Shown here: in pieces, positions 1 through 5,674 of the stretch
Numbering within the stretch: position 1 is the first letter of the stretch
Layout: each line of letters starts with the position of its first letter
Notes under the pieces: generated by a model
Database searches by the model: none
Told to the model about the DNA's origin: nothing
Seen by the model: only the letters and a program-made list of their open reading frames with translations
Translations under genes and position numbers: made by a program
Origin: Acetobacteraceae bacterium
Lineage (GTDB): Bacteria; Pseudomonadota; Alphaproteobacteria; Acetobacterales; Acetobacteraceae
NCBI GenBank assembly: GCA_947476855.1
Contig: CANJSR010000074.1
Span: 1 to 14,081 of the forward strand
Length of the DNA: 14,081 nucleotides
Direction of reading: 5' to 3'

Positions 1-290
1 CGCTGCTGGCTATTCCTTTGTCGGGGGAAGGGCGGGGCTTTGCCCCGGACCCCACGAGGGGGCTTTGCCCCCTCGACCCCCACCAAGGGCCGAGCCCTTG
101 GAACCGTGAGTTGGTGGGATTGGGGATGGGGCTACACGGACCCATCACGGTCCGTGTAGCCCCATCCCCAATACCACCAACTCACGGTTCCAAGGGCTCG
201 GCCCTTGGTGGGGGTCGAGGGGGCAAAGCCCCCTCGTGGGGTCCGGGGCAAAGCCCCGCCCTTCCCCCTACAAAGGAATAGCCAGCAGCG
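1..290. repeat. 290-bp near-perfect inverted repeat built from nested hairpins
   Basis: Position i pairs with 291-i. The arms are 1-142 and 149-290 (142 bp each) around a 6-nt loop (CATCAC, 143-148). I find only two mismatched pairs, 22/269 and 118/173. Each arm also folds on itself into three short hairpins; in the left arm these are 33-38/42-47 and 55-63/67-75, both with a TTT loop, and 83-90/94-101 with a CGA loop. The right arm carries their mirror images. The repeat reaches window position 1, so it may continue further left. The right arm covers the stop codon and last seven codons of the dioxygenase beta-subunit gene. The GGGGCTTTGCCCC-like cores resemble intergenic REP-type repeats common in GC-rich Rhodospirillales (from memory). 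It may act as the 3' end or terminator of the minus-strand operon, but there is no T-run. An assembly fold-back artefact is possible, although the two mismatches argue mildly against it. Confidence 0.95.
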
Positions 291-735
291 TGTCGAACCG
301 GTGGCTGTCGCAGACGACCACGCGTTCGGCCAGGCGGGGGCCGTTCAGGGTGACGCGGTCCAGGTACAGGCCTGTCGCGAACAGGTCCATGTGGCCGTTC
401 CGCATCGTGCGGACCACCAGGAACGGGGTTTCGGCTCGGATCAGGCCATCGGTGGTTTCGCCCAGGACCGGCATGCCGATGATGTGACGGTAGCGTTGGC
501 GTTCGTAGATGTTGGCACTCCGCAGCGCGGTGACGCGGTCGGTCAGCATGCCGCGCCCCTCGGCGTGGATGATCCCGGCCGGGTAGCCGCGGGCGTGGTT
601 GTCGGCGGTGGTGATGCGATAGAGGCAGTCTTCGGTGAAGAAACCGGGCCAGTCTTCCAGCCGGTCAGCGTCGATGGCGGCGCCATAGGCCGCGTTCAGG
701 CCCGATATCCGGAACAGGGCGTCCGCGTCGATCAT
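268..735 (-). CDS. aromatic-ring-hydroxylating dioxygenase, beta (small) subunit
   Basis: This 155-residue protein is the structural small subunit that packs with the Rieske alpha subunit in ring-hydroxylating dioxygenases; it has a SnoaL/NTF2-like cone fold and no metal site of its own. Supporting features are the N-terminal FFTEDCLYRI-type segment, a central segment with RHIIGM, and the C-terminal stretch ending in DSHRFDTLLAIPL, which is typical of beta subunits. It is slightly short for the family (about 160-190 residues). It starts 3 nt after the alpha-subunit stop codon, so translation is probably coupled, and no separate Shine-Dalgarno is obvious. By similarity recalled for the alpha subunit it is likely AndAd-like (anthranilate 1,2-dioxygenase small subunit), but the substrate cannot be fixed from sequence. 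Its last codons and TAG stop lie inside the large inverted repeat at 1-290. Confidence 0.88.
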   Translation of the reverse strand: MIDADALFRISGLNAAYGAAIDADRLEDWPGFFTEDCLYRITTADNHARGYPAGIIHAEGRGMLTDRVTALRSANIYERQRYRHIIGMPVLGETTDGLIRAETPFLVVRTMRNGHMDLFATGLYLDRVTLNGPRLAERVVVCDSHRFDTLLAIPL

Positions 736-738
736 CGC

Positions 739-1980
739 CTACAACCCCATGAAGCGGCGATAGGCCTTCCAGAAGCCGCGGACCGAGGCTTCGGTGGCGC
801 GGGTTTCCTGGCTGTCGGCCTCCTGCCCGCCCATCTCGACGATCGAGTCCACGCCGTCGGCCGCGGCGATGCCGCGCTGGACGAAGCCGCCGACGGCACC
901 GTCTTCCAGCGAGACATAGCCGGCGGGGCCGACCAGGTTGGCCTGTTTCAGCCGCATGGCGCGCAGGTCGGGGGGATCGTCGGCGAAGCCGATATAGGTC
1001 CAGTGCAGGTCCATCGTGTCGACGCCGGTCGGCAGCGCCTGGCGGATCGCAAGGCAGTTGTTGATCTGCTGCAGGACGAAGCCCGGGAACACGGTCAGGA
1101 TCTGCAACTGGATGTCGTCGCCGAACTCGTTGCGGGCGTTCATGAAGCTGGGATCGACCAGCTTGAAGGCGTCATCGGCCGCCCGCATCCCCTCATAGGC
1201 CGTGTCGTGCTGGGGGGGCGCGCCACGGGTGGCGGAGGCATGGGCGATGCCGTTGTCGCTGACCAGCACGCCGCCGCCGGATGACAGCCGGGTGATGCGG
1301 AACGTCGTGAAGAACAGATGCAGCAGGGAGGCGTGGTACGTATCCCGCACGTTCTCCATGTACAGCTTCCAGTTGTTCGGCATCGGCTGGGTGAAGCGGC
1401 CGAGTATTTCGACCGGTGCGCGCAGGACGCGGCGGACGCGGGCGGTGATTTCGGGGCCGATATAGTCCTCGATCGGCGGGGCGTCGTCGGACAGGGTGCC
1501 GAACACCAGGCCGCAGAGCGTGGTGGTGCGGATGGCGCGGGGGCGGTGGTCCTCCATGCGGAAATCGTCGGGCATGCCCCCCTGCCCGTTCACCCCGCGG
1601 CGGAAGGCGATGGAGGTGAGGTTGCCGCGCAGGTCATAGCGCCAGGCGTGATAGACGCAGTGGAAGTCCTTGACCGTGCCACAATCGTCCAGACAGATCA
1701 GGGCGCCGCGATGGACGCAGCGGTTCTCGAACGCGGCGATGGTGCCGTCCTCGGCGCGGACGACGATGACCGGCATGGTGCCGATGAAGTTGGTACGGAA
1801 ATCGCCCGTGTTGGGGATGTCGGCTTCCAGGCACAAATAGTTCCAGGCGGGGCCTTCGAAGACGTTGGTCTGTTCGGCGCGGGCGACGTCCGGGTCGCGG
1901 TAGACCCAGTAGGGGATGCGCGTCAGGCCGGGGGGCCAGTCGTGGTGGAGCGCCGTGTGATTGGGGAGGGGCTGGTCCAT
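739..1980 (-). CDS. Rieske aromatic-ring-hydroxylating dioxygenase, alpha subunit (anthranilate 1,2-dioxygenase AndAc-like)
   Basis: This 413-residue catalytic subunit of a cytoplasmic ring-hydroxylating oxygenase inserts O2 into an aromatic ring using electrons from a reductase/ferredoxin chain. The Rieske [2Fe-2S] motif is complete: C88-x-H90, then C108-x2-H111. The mononuclear iron site is visible as E209-N210-x2-D213-x2-H216-x4-H221, with D359 in LEDGAVGGFVQRG as the likely third ligand. D213 is the conserved Asp bridging the Rieske and iron centres. Overall it resembles my recollection of AndAc of Burkholderia (WNYLCLEADIPN, GFWKAYR near the C-terminus), which supports an anthranilate/salicylate-type substrate; that assignment is inference. 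The start is backed by GGAGG at 1987-1991, 6 nt upstream of ATG. It is followed at 3 nt by the beta subunit and preceded by an exported NTF2-like gene. No ferredoxin or reductase gene is in this window. Confidence 0.93.
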   Translation of the reverse strand: MDQPLPNHTALHHDWPPGLTRIPYWVYRDPDVARAEQTNVFEGPAWNYLCLEADIPNTGDFRTNFIGTMPVIVVRAEDGTIAAFENRCVHRGALICLDDCGTVKDFHCVYHAWRYDLRGNLTSIAFRRGVNGQGGMPDDFRMEDHRPRAIRTTTLCGLVFGTLSDDAPPIEDYIGPEITARVRRVLRAPVEILGRFTQPMPNNWKLYMENVRDTYHASLLHLFFTTFRITRLSSGGGVLVSDNGIAHASATRGAPPQHDTAYEGMRAADDAFKLVDPSFMNARNEFGDDIQLQILTVFPGFVLQQINNCLAIRQALPTGVDTMDLHWTYIGFADDPPDLRAMRLKQANLVGPAGYVSLEDGAVGGFVQRGIAAADGVDSIVEMGGQEADSQETRATEASVRGFWKAYRRFMGL

Positions 1981-2036
1981 TTGGGTCCTCCGTTTTCCCT
2001 GGCCTTGGGGCGACCTTGCGGCCGCCCCGGTCGGGA

Positions 2037-2492
2037 TCAGATCTTGAAGGCCTGGCGGGCCAACAGCTTCCAGTGGTCCTTTTCCTCACGCCAGACCATC
2101 AGCACGCCGATCTTGATGTCGTTGGTCTTGCCTTCGCTTTCCGTCTGCCCGATCAGGATGAAGCGGGAAATCGCCTCATCATCCAGGGCCTTGTTCGTGA
2201 CATCGTTGAAAGCGATCGACTTCCACACCGACTTGCCGCTGGTAGAGGCGGCGATGAACTCGGCCTTTGTCTCGATCTTGCCGGCTGAATGCCCATAGCT
2301 CAGGTGATCCGAGCAGAGTTGTTCGAACGCGGCCTTGTCGGCCTTCAGCATGGCGACGCGGAATGCCTCGACCGCGGCGGCGACCGATGCATCATCCTTT
2401 TTCTTCTTGTCAGCCAGCGCGGCGGCGGGCAGGCCCAGCGCGACCGCCGAGAACAGGGTCGCGGCAGCCATGGTGCGGCGATTGGTCTGCAT
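2037..2492 (-). CDS. exported NTF2/SnoaL-like (DUF4440-type) protein
   Basis: This predicted 151-residue protein has a signal peptide: Arg-Arg near the N-terminus, a hydrophobic run, and a likely cleavage after ALA at about residue 27, followed by a Lys/Asp-rich linker (DKKKKDD). The mature part has the helix then curved-sheet pattern of small NTF2/SnoaL proteins (AVEAFRVAMLKADKAAFEQL early, DHWKLLARQAFKI at the end). The in-frame reading extends upstream to 2567, but I choose ATG at 2492 because GGAGG (2498-2502) sits 5 nt before it and the signal peptide follows directly. The role is unknown; members of this fold are enzymes or binding proteins. It lies between the Bug-type binding protein gene and the dioxygenase genes on the same strand, so it may bind or process the same compound in the periplasm (inference). 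The RR pair could be a weak Tat motif. Confidence 0.82.
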   Translation of the reverse strand: MQTNRRTMAAATLFSAVALGLPAAALADKKKKDDASVAAAVEAFRVAMLKADKAAFEQLCSDHLSYGHSAGKIETKAEFIAASTSGKSVWKSIAFNDVTNKALDDEAISRFILIGQTESEGKTNDIKIGVLMVWREEKDHWKLLARQAFKI

Positions 2493-2605
2493 TGTTTCCT
2501 CCATTATTCGTTTGCCGGTTGAACCGGGGACGGCGCGTGCGGCCTTGTCCGGGGCGGATGCTGACACCCGCGCGCCCCCGGTTCAAGCAATCCGTGCGTC
2601 GCGGA

Positions 2606-3586
2606 TCAGTCCAGCGTGATCTTCGCCCGCTTGATGATGTCGCCGAAATAGACAAGCTGGCGTTCCTGGCGCGCCTTGAACTCGGCCAGGGTGTCGGCCT
2701 TGGGATAGACCAGGATGCCGGCGGCGAACTGCTTGGCCTTGAATTCCTCATCCGAGTGGATGGTGGAAATCGCGTTGTGCAGTTTCTCCACGATCGGTGT
2801 CGGCACCGCGGCGGGGTACCAGGCGCCGAACCAGATCGGCAGGTCGAACTCGGGCAGGCCCTGTTCCTTCATCGTTCCGACATCGGGGAATTCCGAATAC
2901 CGCTCATCCGACAGGATGCCGATCAGGGTCAGCTTGCCGGCCTTGACGTGCGGGAACACCAGGGAATCGAAGATGCCGTGGACCTGGCCCGCCAGCAGGT
3001 CGGGCACCGCTTCCCCGTTGCCGCGATAGGGCACGTGCAGCAGGTCGATGCCGGCCATGAGCTTGAGCGTTTCGCCGCGCAGATGGTTGACCGAGCCGAC
3101 GCCGGCCGAGACGAAGGTGATCTGGCCCGGCCGCTGCTTGGCCAGGGCGATGAATTCCTGCAGGTTCTTCACGCCCAGGCTGGGATGCACGGCGAAGCCG
3201 GCGATGACCTCTCCGATCCGGGCGACGCCCACGAAGTCCTTCATCGGGTCATAGCCGACCTTGCGCAGGTTCGGCAGCACGACGATCGGCGCCTGGGGTG
3301 AGATCAGGACGGTGTAGCCATCGGCGGGCGACCGCGCGACCGCCTCGGCCCCCAGCGTGCCGGAGGCGCCGCTGCGATGCTCGACCACGAATTGCTGGCC
3401 CAACTGCTTCGACAGGCGTTCGGCAACGCCGCGGACGATGAAGTCGGTGCCCGAGCCTGGGGCGTAGGGGATGACGATACGAACCGGGCGCGTCGGCCAA
3501 TCCGTCTGCGCGGATGCCTGGCCCGCGATGCCGCCGAGCAGGAAGGCGGCGGCCGCACCCATGAAAAGTCGCCAAAGTTTCGTCAC
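2606..3586 (-). CDS. Bug/TctC-family tripartite tricarboxylate transporter substrate-binding protein
   Basis: This 326-residue periplasmic solute-binding protein has a signal peptide ending near QASA (about residue 26), then the family opening WPTRPVRIVIPYAPGSGTD, the ligand-loop pattern GASGTLGAEAVARSPADGYT, and the mid-domain HVPYRGNGEAVPDLLAGQV. Length and layout are normal for the family. The start is GTG at 3584-3586, supported by GGGAGG at 3595-3600 with an 8-nt spacer; the next ATG (residue 9) would be too far from it. Bug proteins bind carboxylates or small aromatics and are often encoded away from any TctA/TctB membrane genes, as here. Its position at the head of the dioxygenase cluster suggests it captures the dioxygenase substrate or a related aromatic acid, but that is inference. 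It diverges from the phasin gene across about 150 bp. Confidence 0.92.
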   Translation of the reverse strand: MTKLWRLFMGAAAAFLLGGIAGQASAQTDWPTRPVRIVIPYAPGSGTDFIVRGVAERLSKQLGQQFVVEHRSGASGTLGAEAVARSPADGYTVLISPQAPIVVLPNLRKVGYDPMKDFVGVARIGEVIAGFAVHPSLGVKNLQEFIALAKQRPGQITFVSAGVGSVNHLRGETLKLMAGIDLLHVPYRGNGEAVPDLLAGQVHGIFDSLVFPHVKAGKLTLIGILSDERYSEFPDVGTMKEQGLPEFDLPIWFGAWYPAAVPTPIVEKLHNAISTIHSDEEFKAKQFAAGILVYPKADTLAEFKARQERQLVYFGDIIKRAKITLD

Positions 3587-3622
3587 GCGTTGATCCTCCC
3601 GTTTTGTTCAATTTGCAGACCA

Positions 3623-3655
3623 TTGCATCTTCACGCGCACCCGGCCGGGATGCAA
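3623..3655. promoter_or_regulatory. candidate operator dyad between catabolic cluster and phasin gene
   Basis: TTGCATC (3623-3629) and its exact complement GATGCAA (3649-3655) are separated by 19 nt containing CCGGCCGG. The dyad lies 37 nt upstream of the GTG start of the binding-protein gene, where a repressor or activator site would be expected. It could equally be an RNA hairpin in the leader. No regulator gene adjoins it in the window, so the protein that might bind is unknown. Confidence 0.35.
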
Positions 3656-3676
3656 CCGGGCCGGACCGATCCGCGC

Positions 3677-3706
3677 TTGAGTTCCGGCCCGCCCGACGCC
3701 TAGGGT
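3677..3706 (+). promoter_or_regulatory. possible sigma70-type promoter for phasin gene
   Basis: TTGAGT (3677-3682) and TAGGGT (3701-3706) are spaced by 18 nt and lie about 30 nt upstream of the phasin start codon. The -10 match is weak, so this is only a candidate. Confidence 0.25.
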
Positions 3707-3737
3707 GAGCAGGCTGTCAGAAAATAAGGATCCGGTC

Positions 3738-4166
3738 ATGGCCCAGGGCCCCAAGATGCCCGACTTTGGCGAGTTTTCACGCATGTTCGCCGACCTGAAA
3801 TTCCCCGCCATGCCCGACATGGGCGCCTTCGTGGCCGCCACGCGGCGGAACATGGACGTGCTGGCCGCCGCCAACCGTATCGCAATGGAAGGCGCCCAGG
3901 CCGTCGCCCGCCGCCATGCCGAGATCATGCAGCAGAGCATGGCGGAAATGGCCGAGGCGATGCAGTCGCTCTCCGCCGCCGAACCCCCGCAGGCCAAGGC
4001 CGCTCGGCAGGCCGACCTGCTGAAGAAGGCGTATGAGCACGCGGTCGCCAACATGAAGGAACTGCACGACCTCATGCAGAAATCGCATGAGGAGGCGATG
4101 GGCCTGCTGAACAGCCGCTTCGCGGAGGCTTTGGACGAGGTGAAGGCGCTGGCCGGGAAGAGTTAG
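3738..4166 (+). CDS. phasin family protein (PHA granule-associated)
   Basis: This 142-residue, largely helical and amphipathic protein belongs to the phasin family, which coats polyhydroxyalkanoate granules in the cytoplasm and controls their size and number. Recognisable stretches are the central NMDVLAAANRIAMEGAQAVARRHAEIMQQ and the C-terminal helix with MKELHDLMQKSHEEAMGLL, followed by a tail rich in A, E and K. These match the alphaproteobacterial phasin pattern. The reading frame is open back to 3705, but ATG at 3738 has AAGGA at 3726-3730 with a 7-nt spacer and gives the usual phasin length. It is transcribed away from the binding-protein/dioxygenase cluster and followed by a long intergenic region, so it is probably monocistronic. 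No PHA synthase or depolymerase gene is nearby. Confidence 0.87.
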   Translation: MAQGPKMPDFGEFSRMFADLKFPAMPDMGAFVAATRRNMDVLAAANRIAMEGAQAVARRHAEIMQQSMAEMAEAMQSLSAAEPPQAKAARQADLLKKAYEHAVANMKELHDLMQKSHEEAMGLLNSRFAEALDEVKALAGKS

Positions 4167-4213
4167 AGACAAAGGGGGTTCCGTCGGACCAAGGCGCCCC
4201 CCGGCCCCATCTT

Positions 4214-4287
4214 CGTCATCCCCGGCCTTGTGCCGGGGACCATCACCCGCACCCTGCCGCGACCGGTCCCCGGCACAAGGCCGGGAA
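4214..4287. repeat. REP-like double palindrome
   Basis: Two 21-nt perfect inverted arms (4221-4241 and 4265-4285) flank a 23-nt loop, and each arm is itself a small hairpin (CCCGGC...GCCGGG). The flank CGTCATCCCCGGCC matches the unit at 12066-12092 between ahpC and ahpD, so this is a dispersed intergenic family within the genome. In an RNA it could act as a terminator or stabiliser for the phasin transcript. Confidence 0.8.
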
Positions 4288-4289
4288 CA

Positions 4290-4327
4290 ACGGTGTAGAC
4301 CGGGAAGGACGGTGTGGACCCGGGACG
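4290..4327. repeat. two-copy imperfect 19-nt direct repeat
   Basis: Units beginning ACGGTGTAGACC (4290-4308) and ACGGTGTGGACC (4309-4327) are adjacent and differ at a few positions; a third partial start ACGG follows. They lie directly after the REP-like element and are probably remnants of the same repeat family rather than a regulatory array. Confidence 0.5.
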
Positions 4328-4389
4328 ACGGCACATGGCGGCCAACGACGCCCGCTCCCCGACCACCCCCGCCCGTACGGTCAGGCAGG

Positions 4390-4418
4390 TTGACCCAAGG
4401 CCGGCCGCCTCGCTATTG
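4390..4418 (+). promoter_or_regulatory. possible promoter of the RND efflux operon
   Basis: TTGACC (4390-4395) matches the -35 consensus at five of six positions and is followed after 17 nt by CTATTG (4413-4418), a poor -10. The predicted transcript start would lie about 65 nt before the adaptor start codon. Confidence 0.3.
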
Positions 4419-4489
4419 CCAGACCCCTGCCCCGCCCCCTCTCCCCACCCGAGAGCGCCGGCTGGCGCGGCCCAGGAGTGCCCGACTCG

Positions 4490-5668
4490 ATGCCAGCGCG
4501 TCCGATACGCCTTCTCGCGTTCCTCGCTCTCCTGCTCCCGACCGCCCCCACCCTTGCCCAGGCCCCCGGCGGCCCGCCCCCCGCGGTCGGCGTCGTCAAG
4601 GCGCAGGCCCGCCCGGTGACCGAGACATCGGACTTCGTCGGCCGCGTCTCCGCCATCAATCGCGTCGCCGTCACCGCCCGCATCACCGCCTTCCTGGAAG
4701 AACGCCAGTTCACCGAAGGCGCGGAGGTCAACGAGGGCGACCTGCTGTTCAAGCTCGACCCCGCCCAGTTCCAGGCCGAGGCCCAGCGCCAGGACGCCGT
4801 GCTGGCCGAGGCGCAGGCCAGGCTCTCCAACGCCAATATCCAGTTGCAGCGGCTTCAGCGCCTGGTCGGCACGCCGGCGGACAAGCGGGCCGCGGTCGAT
4901 GACTCGATCGCCGCCCAGCGCGCCTTCGCCGCACAGGTGATGTCGGCCCAGGCGCAGCTCCGGCTGGCCGAGATCAACTTGGCCTATACCGAAATCCGCG
5001 CGCCCATCGCCGGCAAGATCAGCCGGTCGACCGTGTCGGTGGGCAACGTGGTGGGGCCGAACACCGGACCGCTGACCGCGATCGTCAGCCAGGACCCAAT
5101 GGATGTGCTGTTCCCCGTCGCCACGCGGGCCTTGCTGGAGCTCGAAACCCGCCTCGCCGACCAGGGCGGGCTGCGGTCGGCGAAGGTGCGGGTGCGGCTG
5201 TCGAACGGAGTGATCCATGAACCGGTGGGCACGATCGACTATGTCGACCCCACGGTGGCACAGAACACCGACACGATCATGCTGCGCGCCCGCGTGCCGA
5301 ACCCGCCGAAACGCCCCGCCGAACCGGGCCAGCCGGTCGATCGCGCCCTGATCGACGGCACGCTCGTGACCGTGTTCGTCGCCGGCGCCCAGCCGGTCGC
5401 CGCCCTGTCGATCCCGCGCGCCGCCGTCCTGTCGGACCAGCAGGGCAACTACGTCTATGTCGTCGGCGCGGAAAACAAGGTCGAAGCCCGCCGGGTCCGC
5501 CTCGGCCAGTCCACGCCGGCGCTCGCGGTCATCGCTGATGGCCTCAAGGAAGGCGAGACCGTCATTCTCGAAGGCATCCAGCGCGCTCGGCCTGGCATCG
5601 TCGTGGCGCCCTCGCCCGCCTCCTCCGGTCCGGCCGCCTCGGCGGGACCAGCGAAGGGAGCGGGATAA
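4490..5668 (+). CDS. RND efflux system periplasmic adaptor (MFP) subunit
   Basis: This 392-residue membrane-fusion protein links an inner-membrane RND pump to an outer-membrane channel. In order it has an N-terminal signal sequence ending near TLAQ without a lipobox cysteine, a first barrel/lipoyl half (INRVAVTARITAFLEERQF, EGAEVNEGDLLFKLDPAQF), an alpha-helical hairpin of about 60-70 residues, the second lipoyl half (LAYTEIRAPIAGKISRS), then beta-barrel and membrane-proximal domains (IPRAAVLSDQQGNYVYVV). The C-terminal tail is Ala/Pro/Gly-rich. GTG at 4478 is in frame but overlaps the AGGAG at 4474-4478. ATG at 4490, 11 nt after AGGAG and directly before the hydrophobic signal, is therefore preferred. 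The pump gene follows after 6 nt, so the two form an operon. Substrate unknown. Confidence 0.93.
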   Translation: MPARPIRLLAFLALLLPTAPTLAQAPGGPPPAVGVVKAQARPVTETSDFVGRVSAINRVAVTARITAFLEERQFTEGAEVNEGDLLFKLDPAQFQAEAQRQDAVLAEAQARLSNANIQLQRLQRLVGTPADKRAAVDDSIAAQRAFAAQVMSAQAQLRLAEINLAYTEIRAPIAGKISRSTVSVGNVVGPNTGPLTAIVSQDPMDVLFPVATRALLELETRLADQGGLRSAKVRVRLSNGVIHEPVGTIDYVDPTVAQNTDTIMLRARVPNPPKRPAEPGQPVDRALIDGTLVTVFVAGAQPVAALSIPRAAVLSDQQGNYVYVVGAENKVEARRVRLGQSTPALAVIADGLKEGETVILEGIQRARPGIVVAPSPASSGPAASAGPAKGAG

Positions 5669-5674
5669 CCCGGC

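Larger units (their letters stand above)
4167..4489. other. long intergenic region between phasin and RND operon
   Basis: These 323 bp hold no convincing gene. I see a double REP-like palindrome (4214-4287), a two-copy imperfect 19-nt repeat (4290-4327) and a candidate promoter (4390-4418). The reading frames open on both strands here have no ribosome binding site and are proline/arginine-rich, as expected from GC-rich non-coding DNA. No TetR- or LysR-type regulator gene is present beside the efflux operon. Confidence 0.7.

Noticed and set aside
18..281. Open reading frame through the palindrome (87 residues, plus strand).
   Set aside because: It is made of the inverted repeat itself, starts at TTG without a ribosome site, and encodes a Gly/Pro-rich peptide with no domain.
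205..1284. Long plus-strand open frame of 359 residues.
   Set aside because: It is antisense to the dioxygenase alpha and beta genes and is a GC-rich shadow frame with no ribosome site or recognisable domain.
1318..2298. Plus-strand open frame of 326 residues.
   Set aside because: It is antisense to the dioxygenase alpha gene and the NTF2-like gene, both of which have clear motifs and start sites.
4290..4327. Possible start of a CRISPR-like array.
   Set aside because: Only two adjacent imperfect 19-nt units exist, with no spacers and no cas genes.
4478..4489. GTG at 4478 as start of the RND adaptor.
   Set aside because: It overlaps the AGGAG ribosome site; ATG at 4490 is better placed.
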